From assembly GCA_009602725.1 (NCBI GenBank), contig WELB01000021.1, forward strand, positions 76,410-101,942: 25,533 bases of DNA, read 5' to 3'. Origin of the DNA: Spirogloea muscicola (taxonomy: Eukaryota > Streptophyta > Zygnematophyceae > Spirogloeales > Spirogloeaceae). Below are positions 1-9,501 of the stretch, in pieces. The stretch's first letter is position 1, and the number at the start of each line of letters is the position of its first letter. The notes below the pieces were generated by a model. That model was not told the DNA's origin and did no database searches. It worked only from the letters and a program-made list of their open reading frames with translations. Both the position numbers and the translations under genes were made by a program.

Positions 1-140
1 CCCCCTCCCCCCCCCGCCATTTCTTGCTATTTCTGGCGCCGGCTCCCCCGGCGGTGCCTTGGGGGCCCCGCGCCCCTCCGAGTATTTCGGTGCCCCGATC
101 AAACTGTGCCCCCCCCACCCCCCCTCCTCCCGAGCCCAAT

Positions 141-168
141 GATTGGCCCGCGACGGCGCGGGCCAATC
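141..168. repeat. perfect 12-bp inverted repeat carrying CCAAT/ATTGG
   Basis: GATTGGCCCGCG (141-152) and its exact reverse complement (157-168) flank a four-base loop, ACGG. Each arm contains an ATTGG/CCAAT pentamer, so the site offers two divergent CCAAT boxes. It could form a very stable hairpin or serve as a bidirectional promoter element. Function is inference. Confidence 0.6.
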
Positions 169-529
169 CGTCGCGTCACCGCCCGCGGCCGCGCGTCCAC
201 GTCGGCTCGGCGGCCGGGCGAGCCATACGCGGCGCGCCGCGTGGCGCTCGGGGGGAAGCAGCAGCCCCCTGGCCTGGCGCATGCCCGGCGCATGCCCCCG
301 GACACGCAGACGTTGTCGGCGCGTTCGTAGACATGGGCCGCGGTCCGGGACGCGGCGCGCCGCGCCTGCGGCGGCCCTCGCTCGTGCGCGGGCCGCCGGT
401 CAAGGCGGCAGGACGGTGCACGTGCCCGCCTCCGTCGGAGCCGGGCCGCCGTCCGATGTCCGCCCGCGGAGCACATGCGGCACATGCGCGCAGCGCGGCG
501 GCGTTGGGCCCGACGGCACGCCCCGACTC

Positions 530-565
530 TGACGTCACGCCGCCGGCCTGCCCGACGCTTGACGT
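530..565. promoter_or_regulatory. TGACGTCA palindrome plus nearby TGACGT
   Basis: A full TGACGTCA palindrome lies at 530-537 and a TGACGT half-site at 560-565. These match the classic CRE/bZIP binding core. No convincing gene starts nearby, and in DNA this GC-rich the match could be chance. Confidence 0.2.
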
Positions 566-842
566 CGCGCTTCCCGCGCCCGGGGGCCCCACCCTCCGCG
601 GCCTTCGGGCCACGTCCCGCGCCGAGAACCCCCCCGGGGGTGGGCGAAAAGGCATCGAGGGCCCCCCCCGGGAGTTGATAATCCCGGGCCGGGGGGTTTG
701 GTTTAATCGTCAATCATCATGCCCCCCCTCCCCGGCCGCCCGCCCCATTGCTCCCGCTTGCCGCCTCTGGGCGGGCCCCACAAGACCACCACCCCCTTGG
801 CTCGTCAAACCTCTCGCGTCTCTCTGAAAACCCCCCCTCTTT

Positions 843-1043
843 GCCGCTCTTTTAATATCAGTAGCCGCATTCATTCTCTGAAAACACCCCCCCCCCGCCC
901 CCACGCCTGGGCGCGCCTCCCCTTGCGCCCCCGCTACGCCCTGTCCTGGACGGTCCCGTCCGCGCCAGCCCGTCATAGTACACCTGTATGCATCTGGCTG
1001 GCTTCTCGCAGCCGCTTTTTTTAATGTCAGCAGCCGCATTCAT
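843..1043 (+). repeat. two degenerate copies of a dispersed hairpin-tail repeat
   Basis: Two related units are present, at about 843-874 and 1011-1043. Each reads GCCGCTCTTTTAATATCAG-like, followed by CAGCCGCATTCAT. The second is preceded by the hairpin GGCTGG...CAGCC at 996-1013 and by a CACCTGTATGCATCTGG-like lead. The same lead, hairpin and tail recur at 11881-11945 and 18778-18835. This ties the left end of the window to the retroelement 3' module found at 11-21 kb. Confidence 0.65.
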
Positions 1044-1085
1044 GCTACGGAATCTCCCGCACGACACCCCCCCGCTCGTTAGCGC

Positions 1086-1113
1086 GGAGCACGCCGTGAG
1101 CGCGGCGTGCTCC
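1086..1113. repeat. perfect 11-bp stem inverted repeat
   Basis: GGAGCACGCCG (1086-1096) pairs exactly with CGGCGTGCTCC (1103-1113) across a six-base loop. It lies between the repeat debris and the unassigned frame at 1.5 kb. Its role is unknown. Confidence 0.6.
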
Positions 1114-1498
1114 AGCTGCAGCCCTCCGTTGTCACGATATGGGCGATGTGCCACGCCTCGACGCTCTGCCCTGGGGCCGTCTCCCAGAGTCTTGCTCGCA
1201 CCTCCCAGGAACTCCGCCAGTTCAGGAGCGAGTGTTAGCTCCCAGGCGGAATTCGGCTGTAGGCTCCTGCAGTCGGCTACTGTCACTCTCTCAGCCGACC
1301 ATGGTCGCTCCTCGTGGCGAATGCCTCGAAGCGGCTGACTCTTGACTGAGCTTTCTCCTCAGCAATGGGCTGATTGACTCAGAGCTTGCATTCTGAGGGA
1401 CCGTGCAGTCTCATGGCAATCATCGACAGCATGCGGTAGTGCAAGGAGACGAGGATGTGGGCCTTGTATGTGACTTACTTCAGTAGAGTGCCTGGCAG

Positions 1499-1792
1499 GA
1501 GCTTATCTCAACAACTGTTGACGTCATTCTAGTCCAAAACATCATAACGAAGGGTAGGGAGCACGGACTTGCTCTAGCTGCTCGCATCCAATCTGAGTGG
1601 CAAGTACTTAATGAATGCAGGTCCGAAACGTGCACTAAGCTGCTGGCAATATTGATCTCCCCACAGTTTGGCAACGCTGTGGATACACTTGCTTCAAAAC
1701 GAGTTTCCACCACACGATTACCATGGTTTGTTGCGCATGGGGCTTGCTTGCAAAGCTGCAGACGAGCTCGATGTCATGCTGACCGCTACTAG
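1499..1792 (+). CDS. unassigned open frame, possible internal exon(s)
   Basis: From GAG at 1499, directly after a possible acceptor (CTGGCAG), one frame stays open for 97 codons to TAG at 1790-1792. The translation starts ELISTTVDVILVQNIITKGR and has a balanced composition unlike the GC-rich shadows nearby. I do not recognise the family. The same frame is open upstream to about 1402 apart from one TAG at 1483. An internal GT-AG pair (donor after 1599, acceptor before 1663) would also keep the frame. No complete gene model could be built; it may be a broken gene or part of one. Confidence 0.3.
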   Translation, partial: ELISTTVDVILVQNIITKGREHGLALAARIQSEWQVLNECRSETCTKLLAILISPQFGNAVDTLASKRVSTTRLPWFVAHGACLQSCRRARCHADRY

Positions 1793-2576
1793 ATGGCAAT
1801 TCCATGATATTGAAGACCTTCGAACAGGAAAGAGGTGCAATTATGTTCCTGGAAAGAAGTGGTTCACAGCAGTCAGATCAAGTTCATATCTGCACAAGCG
1901 AGGTACTGTCTGTCTTGCTTACCAGTCTGTAGACCAGCCTTGGTCTAGGGTGTGGGGTGAAGGACATGGCATTAGCATTCAGAGTTGTATTATACCGTAT
2001 ATCAGCTGACTGCAAATCAAACGATGCAGGACATGCGCGTGGCACGATAACAACGAGTGCAGCAGTAGGTGTGCTATTCGAAGTTGCTCCCCGTGTTATG
2101 GTCGAAGTTGTGCACATAATAGCACATTACTCAATATTGTATGAGGCTGTCAAGTCTCTTATGCACGGACTGCTTTGACAGCTTTCACAATTCTGCCTTG
2201 TTGAGTGGTAAGCTGCATCATAGTCCAGCCACTCACAGGAGCAAACATGCAAGAGCCCAAGGCACTTCAACCACAAAAGGAGGAGTACTGATGAGCAACA
2301 CCCTTCACTAGCCACAAAGCATGCTCCTGCGTATATGTCTGATGTATTCAAGCCGGGAAGTCGGCTCAGGGGTACACCTGCATCAAACAAACGCATACCC
2401 TTGCCCAACCCGGTAATCTGGATGATGCAACCTGATTGTAAAACTTTGCCTGTACATTGCTGTTGTTACCTCCACATGCTTAAGACCTCGTCTCCACAGA
2501 AGGCCCTTACCAGGCCCTTGCGCAGCTGCTGGTCGAATGTGAATTCGGACTAATACGGCATCAGAGTAGAATCAAT
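1793..2576. other. intergenic DNA downstream of the homoserine kinase gene
   Basis: No frame here shows a domain or consistent splice sites. Part of it should be the 3' untranslated region of the minus-strand kinase gene ending at 2577. I did not find a TGTAA signal on the minus strand in this interval. Confidence 0.4.
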
Positions 2577-5069
2577 CTATTCCACAAGTCGTGCTCCAGT
2601 TCTGTCAAGTCTTTGAACAGACATTTGCGCTTGGAGTTTCCCGCACTCCTGGAAGGCATTCACCATGCAATTACCAATCCTCTCTCCGCTCTCTAGGCTG
2701 TCCGTGATGGCGACGGCCGTCGGGCCAGCGCCGCTGATGGTGCAGCCGTATGCTCCGCTTGCCATGGCTGCAACCTTGACCGCAGACATCCCAGGGATCA
2801 AGGGGCCCCTCCGCGGCTCCACTATTGTGTCAGACGCTGCACACCATTGGATATCTTCTAAGATTGTGTTGAAACCAACACAGATTCCTGCAGAGCAATT
2901 GCCTAACGAGGGGTGCGACAAAGTCACTAAGTCGGACCCAGCAGGAATCAGACTCTGAGCAGCCGTTCAAAGGCAAGTGCCCTGAAAAGATTCGGGGCCA
3001 GCTATTGAGTGCCTGCACTCCATCGGGGTTAGCATCTGGTGCAAGCATAGCAGACCAACAAGAAAGCCACACTTACCGAGGGCAGAGCCAAGGAGAGAAG
3101 CATTGCCAGTGAGGATTGCTGTAACAAGGGAGGCTGCCTGGCTGCAGTTTGCAGTGTGAGCCCTCATGCTAATCTGTTGGAAACAAAAGAAGTGCTCAGA
3201 GGGCAAAATGCAAAGGTCTCCAAAGCCGTTACATACTATAGAGCGTAGACAGCACCCTCTACAACAGTAAGACCCCAATCCACCTGGACTGAGGTCGGCT
3301 GAAGGAGCGAGCTACTAGCATGGTGGTCCAGTTGAATTAGATGATAATAAGGGCGACGCTGTCAGCGAGCCACTGACCTCCTTGGGAAGCACGGCGCGCA
3401 TCTCCTTGGTAGGCGCCTCAAAAGCCGGGCTTACGACCACAAAGAATAGGTCACAGCCGGCGGGATAGGGTAGCTGGATGAGCTCCAGGGGGTCGTAGCT
3501 GCGGACCAGGACAAACCCACCCAAGATGGACGGCGCGACATTGTCGGCGTGGTAGCCACTGACCGTGGCCTCCGACACCAGGCCCGCATGGACGAGCTGC
3601 GCCTTGGTCAACGGCGACCCGAAGATGGCATTCACCTGCAGTGAGGATGGGAGTATCTAAAATGAGTAACGCAGGTCAGCTAGGAGTACCAGAAGTAGCT
3701 CGTACAGCCAAGGCAGCAGCTCGCTGAAAAGGGAGCGCCAAGCACGAACAGTGTCCGGCCAGCAGTCATCCTCTGCATGAGTCTGAGACTACAACAGACA
3801 ACTCAAAGCAACCGTTGAAAATCACGTCAGGCTCTTGCAATAGATTCTTAAAGCCGATTCAATGGACACCATACAAAAAGAGAAGAACTTGTTAGAGGGA
3901 GGCAAGCTGGGAGGCAGTGCTCACTGCCACTGCTGCAGCGGCAGCGCTCGCTGCGCTGGACCCTAGGCCGCTGCCGAGCGGCAGGCCCTTGTGCAGCGTG
4001 AGGTCGAGGCCCACAGAGGCAGTGCCAAGCAGCTCCAGCGTCGCCTTGGCGGCGATGCCGACGCAGTTGGTGCCAGCCACTGTGCTCAACCGCCCGCCGT
4101 CGCCCGTGATGCCCGCGATCCTCACCTCGCCAGGCGCCACATTCTCGCTGACCTAACACAACCGCACACTCACGAGCCTCAGGACTCTAACATGATCCTC
4201 AATATTCTGCTACACTCATACCCTTCTAGATGTCATCGCTCAGTTGGCCTGACCCTGATGCCCAACACGGGGGCCATTGGGGCAGCTTGACCAGCTTAGG
4301 CATGGCGTGACAGACATCCCAGCAGCCCTTTGGCCTGTCGCTGCTCCTAATGCGCCTGAGCCCAGGAGCAGCACCCGGCTGGGCCTGGGAGCATGCCAGG
4401 CCTAGCCGTCCCCTTGAAGGCAAGGATTCCATCACGCTTCTGCAGGTGCGCTGGGGCGCACCCTCAGGCGACTTCCTCGAGCTTGCTGTGGCGCCCCGCC
4501 CATTGAGCCACCCGTGTCTGGCACACAGCCACCCCCGTTACTGGAACACAATGACTCGTACTCTTATTACTCTAATTACTGAGCACGATTCCTGGTCCCC
4601 GAGCTCCGGGGCCTGAGACGTACTGCTCAGACGAGAAGCACGCAATGGCGCCCGCAGGCGGCCTCGACTGACGTCTGATTACCTAAACCTTCGAAACGAC
4701 CCCAAGTCTTGCGCTGTGGACAGAAACCTCCAGGTGACAACAGCTTCCGAAACCCTGACGCCGTGGCTTTGGTCCAAGGAGCGATTTAGGTGGGAGTGCC
4801 ATCCAGAGAAGGGCAGGGAGGGGCGGGAGACCTCGGCGGTGACGTAGTCGCCGGCGCCCTCGATGGCGCAGCCGAGGAAGTCAAACCCCGGGCCGAGGTT
4901 GGCCACCGTGGCCGGCGCGAAGGCCCGCGCCGACCGCCGGCAGGGCGCCGGCTCCGGCGGCTGCGCCGCTTTTTCCGCCTGCCGGCGNCTCGGCGGCTCC
5001 GCGCCGCGACGCCGGGACTCGCGCCGGGCTCGGCACGCAGGCGAGCGGCACCCGGCAGGCCAGCGCCAT
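2577..5069 (-). CDS. homoserine kinase, plastid-targeted, five exons
   Basis: Phosphorylates homoserine to O-phosphohomoserine, the branch-point substrate for threonine and methionine synthesis in the plant plastid. Exons by descending coordinate: 5069-4832, 4152-3925, 3635-3378, 3173-3077 and 2836-2577. All introns are GT-AG with phases 0, 0, 0, 1. The product is 359 residues, close to the roughly 370 of plant enzymes. Residues 1-50 are rich in Arg, Ala and Pro, as in a transit peptide. The family N-terminal motif ATVANLGPGFDFLGCA is at about 53-68. The GHMP-kinase ATP loop PLGSGLGSSAA is at 137-147. The block FGSP...SGYHADNVAPSI follows in exon 3, and the C-terminal GCTISGAGPTAVAI is at about 304-317. 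The ATG at 5069 was chosen because it opens a transit-like peptide; an in-frame start at 5180 is possible but would overlap probable leader DNA. One defect: the frame is continuous only if the ambiguous base N at 4988 is dropped. The gene is divergent from the tRNA-Ala gene. Confidence 0.95.
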
Positions 5070-5194
5070 CGCAGCCGCCGCCGCCGCCTGCTCCTTGGTT
5101 AACTCGCACTCGAAGCCGTTAGCTGTGTTGTCGACAGGTAGCATTGAGGGTAATTGGTCATAGACTTGTAAACCTATCACTAATGGCCGTCGAT
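5070..5194. promoter_or_regulatory. 125-bp divergent spacer between homoserine kinase and tRNA-Ala
   Basis: The kinase ATG (5069, minus) and the first base of the tRNA (5195, plus) are separated by 125 bp. The kinase leader and core promoter must lie here or inside the tRNA gene. I saw no clear TATA box. Confidence 0.5.
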
Positions 5195-5267
5195 GGGGAA
5201 CTAGCTCACATGGTAGAGCGCTCGCTTAGCATGCGAGAGGTACGGGGATCGATACCCCGGTTCTCCA
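5195..5267 (+). tRNA. tRNA-Ala (anticodon AGC)
   Basis: A 73-nt intronless cloverleaf. The seven-base acceptor pair is GGGGAAC/GTTCTCC with one G-U. The D stem is GCTC/GAGC. The anticodon stem CTCGC/GCGAG encloses loop TTAGCAT, so the anticodon is AGC. The T stem CGGGG/CCCCG encloses ATCGATA, the T loop typical of plant nuclear tRNA-Ala. The discriminator is A and no CCA is encoded, as in eukaryotes. Internal A and B boxes are in place, and a TTTT Pol III stop lies at 5288-5291. Confidence 0.97.
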
Positions 5268-5517
5268 CTACAAAACACCTCGATACGTTTTCACTTTCAA
5301 TCATGGTCAGGACCTAGTCTACAACGGGGCTCGGCCCCCAACGCATGTGTAGTAGGAGAGCGGCCGTACGAGTGAAAGCCCGAGCCACTTTTCTAGCTAC
5401 TTGGCTAGCTTCTGCGACTAGAGATACTTGAGGAGCACATATGTTACAGCCACTTGCGAATATCTGTCCTTTTGTACTTTCGGCCTCTATGCCTGATCTG
5501 TGTATTTGAAGACGTGG

Positions 5518-5613
5518 CTCTCCCAATTGGGGCAAGGGCTGTGAGAAGCCAGCCCGAAAAGAATTGACAAGGTTCGAAAGGGCCAAACTACGAGCTAAGC
5601 AGCGACTGCGGGC
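5518..5613 (-). repeat. dispersed hairpin element, antisense copy
   Basis: The reverse complement of this segment closely matches 11452-11552. It includes CTTGTCAATTCTTTTC, a hairpin GGGCTGG...CAGCCC, and a following CCCCAATTGGGAGAGCC-like block. It is the clearest copy of the 11-21 kb hairpin module outside that cluster. No retroelement ORF is attached, so it looks like an independently mobile short element. Confidence 0.75.
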
Positions 5614-5647
5614 TTCAGGCCTCCGCTTCCTTTTAGAGGCCAGGCCT

Positions 5648-5705
5648 GTAAGGCCAGAATTGGGCCTCCCTTTCAATTTCATGCGCACCGCGCGCCTTCT
5701 CTCTT
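5648..5705 (+). repeat. dispersed CCTCCCTTTCAATTT...CGCGCGCC repeat
   Basis: A TGTAAGGC-like start, then GGCCTCCCTTTCAATTTCAT and GCGCACCGCGCGCCTTCTCTC. Related copies are at 13279-13336, 18730-18777 and 19100-19150, with a weaker one near 20960. The copies share the middle block best. No coding content is evident. Confidence 0.65.
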
Positions 5706-5769
5706 TAAAAGCACACTGCTCGCCGTCTCCCACTTCAAGCGCACCGCCCGCGCCTTCCCCGCATTTGGG

Positions 5770-5812
5770 CCTTGTTCATTCTTAATGGGCTGGCCTTTTG
5801 GAAGAGCTTTTC
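5770..5812 (+). repeat. half-copy of the hairpin element
   Basis: CTTGTTCATTCTTAATGGGC, then TGGCC and GGAAGAGC follow the order of the hairpin module, but the second stem arm is missing. The remaining DNA up to the DHHC start includes a (GCC)6 microsatellite at 5958-5975 and no convincing exon. Confidence 0.5.
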
Positions 5813-6210
5813 CGTCGCTTGTATGCCTCGTCTGCCGCTTTCATGCCCGCCGACGCTTCTCATCGTCGGCAGAGCCTCGCTTCCCCGCAACAACTTATTT
5901 GTTACGAACGCGACGCAGATGGTCTGCCTTGGCCATGCCCCGCATGTCGCCGGCGTCGCCGCCGCCGCCGCCGCCTCCGGCGCGGCCCGCAGCCGCCAGC
6001 GCGGCCGCCATTGCCGCCTTCCAAGACCGCGTCCACCGCGGGCCTAGCCTTGCCATTATGACCCTGCAGTACTGCTCCTGGTGGCGGCCGCCGGTAATTG
6101 GCAAGCAGGGGACCTGCGCTACCAGTCATTGAGCCAATGCTGCCGTGTCTCCCCGCCATACCGTTGCTGCCATGTAGAAGGCGCCGCCACCTCTGACGGC
6201 GCATGAGCTC

Positions 6211-8699
6211 ATGGATTGGTGCTCCTGCCTGTCGCCGCCCGTCGTCGCCGTCCTGGCCGTCTTCGTGTTTGTGTACTACGGCGTCACGTTCGGCGTAATC
6301 CAGCCCTGGCTGGGCCTCGACACCGCCGCCGGCGTCTTCCACGCCGCCGTCTTCTCCGTGGCTGCCGCCATGGCGCTGACCGCCTACGCACTCGCAGTCC
6401 TGCGCGACGCCGGCGCCGTGCCGGCAGCCTACCTGCCTGATTTCGAAGGCGGCCAGGTGCCTCTGCAGGAGGTCAAACGGAAGGTCTCCTCCTCAACTCT
6501 CTCCCCCGTCCGTTACACCTTATCACGACCTCATGCACCTACGATACACCTGCCATGGTGCCGCTGCAATTGGCCGACAGCTTCTACACAGTAGCTGTGG
6601 CCAGGTCCTCCTCCCAGTATTCAGCTAGTAGATATCCACACACTTGCATTGAGGCTGACCTTCCTGGCTAGCCGTAGTTGCCAAGTTTCTGGTCATGACA
6701 AGCACTGCCCTGCATCCCTGATGCAGGGCGGCGATGTGCGATATTGCCAAAAGTGCGGCCACTACAAGCCACCACGCGCGCACCATTGCCGCATCTGCAA
6801 CCGCTGCATCCTGCGAATGGTGATTCCCCATCAGCCTGTCAACCAGCATGACATCACTCCTGCCAGTATCAGTTCAATGTGCTTCAAGGGTGTCAAGAAG
6901 GCCATCTTTACTGCCAGCCACTTAGCATGATGCACGTATACAAGTGGCAAAGAAATGTCAAAGCGGAGTAGCTACTTCAGCAAGCAATTGTGTAAGTGTG
7001 TACTTGCTGCTCATGGACAAACCCTGTCCTTTTGGATTCGCCACTTCTGCGGCAGGATCACCATTGCATATGGATCAATAATTGTGTTGGCCACAACAAC
7101 TACAAGAACTTCCTGCTTCTTGTCCTATATGTGGTCCTGGCACTGACACATGCGGTGGTATGTGCCTCTGCACACAACTTCTGCTCTGCATAACATCAAG
7201 TCTGCTTGTTATTCCGTAGTAGTGATAGATGGCTGAGTTTGCCTATTGTGAAGGATGGTTATGACAAGATTCTGGGCTCGGTCTTTGTACTAGAGTTCGT
7301 GTGACTATAGTGAGCCCTTAGCTCTGCCCATTATGTAATGCACAATGTGGATGTGAATTTCTCTGCGCTCCTTGCTTGAGGAGCCTCTGTGCTCCTTGCT
7401 TGAGGAGCCTAGAGGACCACTATCTGACAGGGTTTTGAAGGCAGCCTCGTGGACCTGAGTTGACTTCAGGGTCTACTGGTCTGGGAGGTTGTGCATAAGC
7501 TGGATGGTGAAGAAGAGGTTCAGCAGCGGCAACTTCGCCTTACGCAGGGAGGACGTCATGCTGATATGCTGTTGAAGGTGCGGGCCAGCTGATGTGGCTC
7601 CCACATCTGCAATGCTGCCGTCTGCTTACAAATGCAAGGGCAAGGAACTCAGTTCCAATGCTGCTGCTTAATCGCGCACTGCCCCAACCGGCAAGCACGC
7701 TTGCTCCTTGTGGAGGCAGTTGTCACGTGCACCCTTGCTGCTTGTTTTCCTGTTTCTCACCCCTGATGCTATGATGGTCAAAGAACTTTGGCAAACTTGG
7801 AGTTTCCGTCTCATCAAGTGCCTTCTAACATATCACAACAGCATAGCCCGTTACCATGGCTATTTAAAACTAGCACAATATGCAGCCACTTAGCCGAAGT
7901 CGCTGAGCAGTGGAGTGTAGTGCAGTGCCTTCTGCCAGGCAGATTCACTTAGCAGTGCAGCATGGCGCTTAGCAGGTCCTCTGTGGGCTCATCTGTGTGC
8001 CATTATTGGTGGTCCTTTCCTTCCTCCTCGCCTGGCACATCTACCTTCTCCTCTCCAACAAGACCACGATTGAGGCAGGCATTCCCATTAGTCACCATAA
8101 GTATTTTCAGCTGAGATGAGGAACTTTCTTCCTGGCCAAGACATGCTAGTGACTTACGCAATGCTATGGTTGTGAAAATCTCCATCTGTAAGTGCGTTGC
8201 CCCATAAGCAGGGTTCTAGTTGGCCACATTTCCAATTGTAAGAGGCTGACTCTTTGCATGGTACCTTAGGTCCGTTGAGCTACATCTGCTGTTGACCAAT
8301 CGACATCAAGGGCTGTGATCTGAGATGCTTTGCTTAGACTGCTTTTCACTCCGATGGTGTAGCATCACGAAGGAGTTCGGGCACGGTGGCTTGCCCAAAA
8401 GGCCGGCCAGGATTATCGTCACCCTTATGACCTTGGTGTAGTGCCCAACATGCTTGCGGTAGGTCGAACATTCATAGTCCTCTTATTGCCTGCCAGCTTG
8501 TCAAGGGGAGGCTTATATCTTCCTACAATATGCACAGGGTTGTGAAAAGCTCCTCAAGTATCTGTGTAATCTCCTGGAAATTTGATGCCAGTCTTGCTAT
8601 TTTGTCCAGATTTTGGGACCCGAAGCTTCGTGTTGGTTATGTCCCCTTGCCACATGGCACCTCAGCAACGGCCTCAGCTTTCCGACTGCCTATGTTTAG
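6211..8699 (+). CDS. DHHC-type protein S-acyltransferase (palmitoyltransferase), seven exons
   Basis: A membrane enzyme that transfers palmitate to protein cysteines. Exons: 6211-6483, 6727-6819, 7056-7157, 7470-7577, 7976-8074, 8363-8458 and 8610-8699. All six introns are phase 0 and the product is 286 residues, near the roughly 300 of Arabidopsis PAT16, which it resembles along its length. Transmembrane helices lie at about 11-30, 40-62, 140-163 and 189-213, the usual four. The cysteine-rich domain starts [17 protein letters not shown] at about 96. The catalytic DHHC is at 123-126, exactly the first four codons of exon 3, followed by [16 protein letters not shown]. The family TTxE motif (TTIE) is at 222-225, ending exon 5. 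[16 protein letters not shown] and HPYDLG follow, and [12 protein letters not shown] is in the last exon. Five introns are GT-AG; intron 5 starts with GC. Exon 4 carries no family motif and was placed by frame, hydrophobicity and alignment length. The start at 6211 has an in-frame stop 36 bases upstream. Confidence 0.92.
7361..7408. repeat. 24-bp tandem duplication, each unit a small hairpin
   Basis: Two 24-bp units (7361-7384, 7385-7408) differ at one base. Each contains GCTCCT-TGCTTG-AGGAGC, a six-base stem with a six-base loop. It lies in intron 3 of the DHHC gene. Confidence 0.85.
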
Positions 8700-9501
8700 A
8701 GCGTCATACGTCGATTGGTCTGCCAAGGCAATTCCTCGCTGAATACCTACTTAGAAGTTCTAAGTAGAGCAGACATGGAGAGGCTTCTGCTACAGGCAGA
8801 GCCGAAATCTTTTCTGCTTTCTTGTGCACAGATTGACTTGGTGGAGTAGCTCTCTATGTCCGTACTTGACAGAGTAAGGGGTTGCAGACGTCAAAAATTT
8901 GGCACTAGTAGAGTGTACAACGGGCGAGATTTAGCGATTTATTCAGACAGCTCAGGCAGTGGAGTGTGCAATCAGCAGCTTTTGTAGGCCTTGATCTAGG
9001 CAGACCAATGCTAATTAGGTTTAGTATCTCCCTCTCAGCAATTCATTGGCTCTCAATCTCTGCCAGCAGGCTTCTCCTCTGCAGCCCCTGCGTGGCAGCC
9101 GTGGGCCACCCGTCAGAAGGTGGATTCACCTTAAGATTGTTACCTCCTAGGCACCAAAGGTTTCTGCAAGGATTATGACATTCATGCAGGAAACATGACC
9201 ACTGTGACCTCAAGGCTTCTTTTGATAAAAAGATACAGTATTGCAGCAGTGCCCAAGCCCGTAACTGAGCCCATGATTGATTCAGTGCCTTTTGTATCAC
9301 AAGCACGAGCCACTGCCGGATGGGTTTGACTTAGTACAGGAGGAATATTGCACATTATAGAATTTCAGATTTGCTTCGGCTTTTCTTGGGCTTGTTTTCT
9401 GAGTATAACATGTTTATACCTTCTCCTCCCTTAGTTGCCCGTGAGGAAGTCCTTACCCTATCTCACATCTGGCATGACAAAGATGTAGATTGTAATACAC
9501 A
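8700..9501. other. convergent intergenic region
   Basis: Lies between the DHHC stop (plus) and the stop of the minus-strand gene at 9502, so it should hold both 3' untranslated regions. No exon-like frame with splice signals was found. Confidence 0.45.
9491..9495 (+). terminator. TGTAA, candidate poly(A) signal
   Basis: The chlorophyte poly(A) pentamer TGTAA lies about 790 nt after the DHHC stop. That distance is long, and the site sits just inside the end of the opposing gene, so the assignment is tentative. Confidence 0.3.

Larger units (their letters stand above)
1..795. other. GC-rich low-complexity segment, no credible gene
   Basis: This stretch is far richer in G and C than the rest of the window and carries C and G homopolymer runs. 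Open frames exist on both strands and in several phases at once, as expected when stop codons are rare. None shows a recognisable domain, a splice pattern or a family resemblance. Contents seen directly are a perfect 12-bp inverted repeat at 141-168, a TGACGTCA palindrome at 530 and several CCCGGG-type runs. It may be a CpG-rich promoter region or repeat-derived DNA; I cannot tell which. Confidence 0.5.

Noticed and set aside
24-827. A 267-codon plus-strand frame overlapping a 204-codon minus-strand frame
   Set aside because: Both come from very GC-rich DNA poor in stop codons. They are Pro, Arg and Ala rich, lack any motif and overlap several other open frames.
5521-5613. TTCGAA and TAGCTCG-like strings in the hairpin element resembling Pol III B and A boxes
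   Set aside because: Spacing and order do not fit a tRNA-type internal promoter, and TTCGAA is palindromic. A tRNA-derived SINE head is not supported.
5902-6342. A 146-codon minus-strand frame over the DHHC start
   Set aside because: It is antisense to the DHHC first exon and a (GCC)n tract, rich in Arg and Gly, with no domain. It is a shadow.
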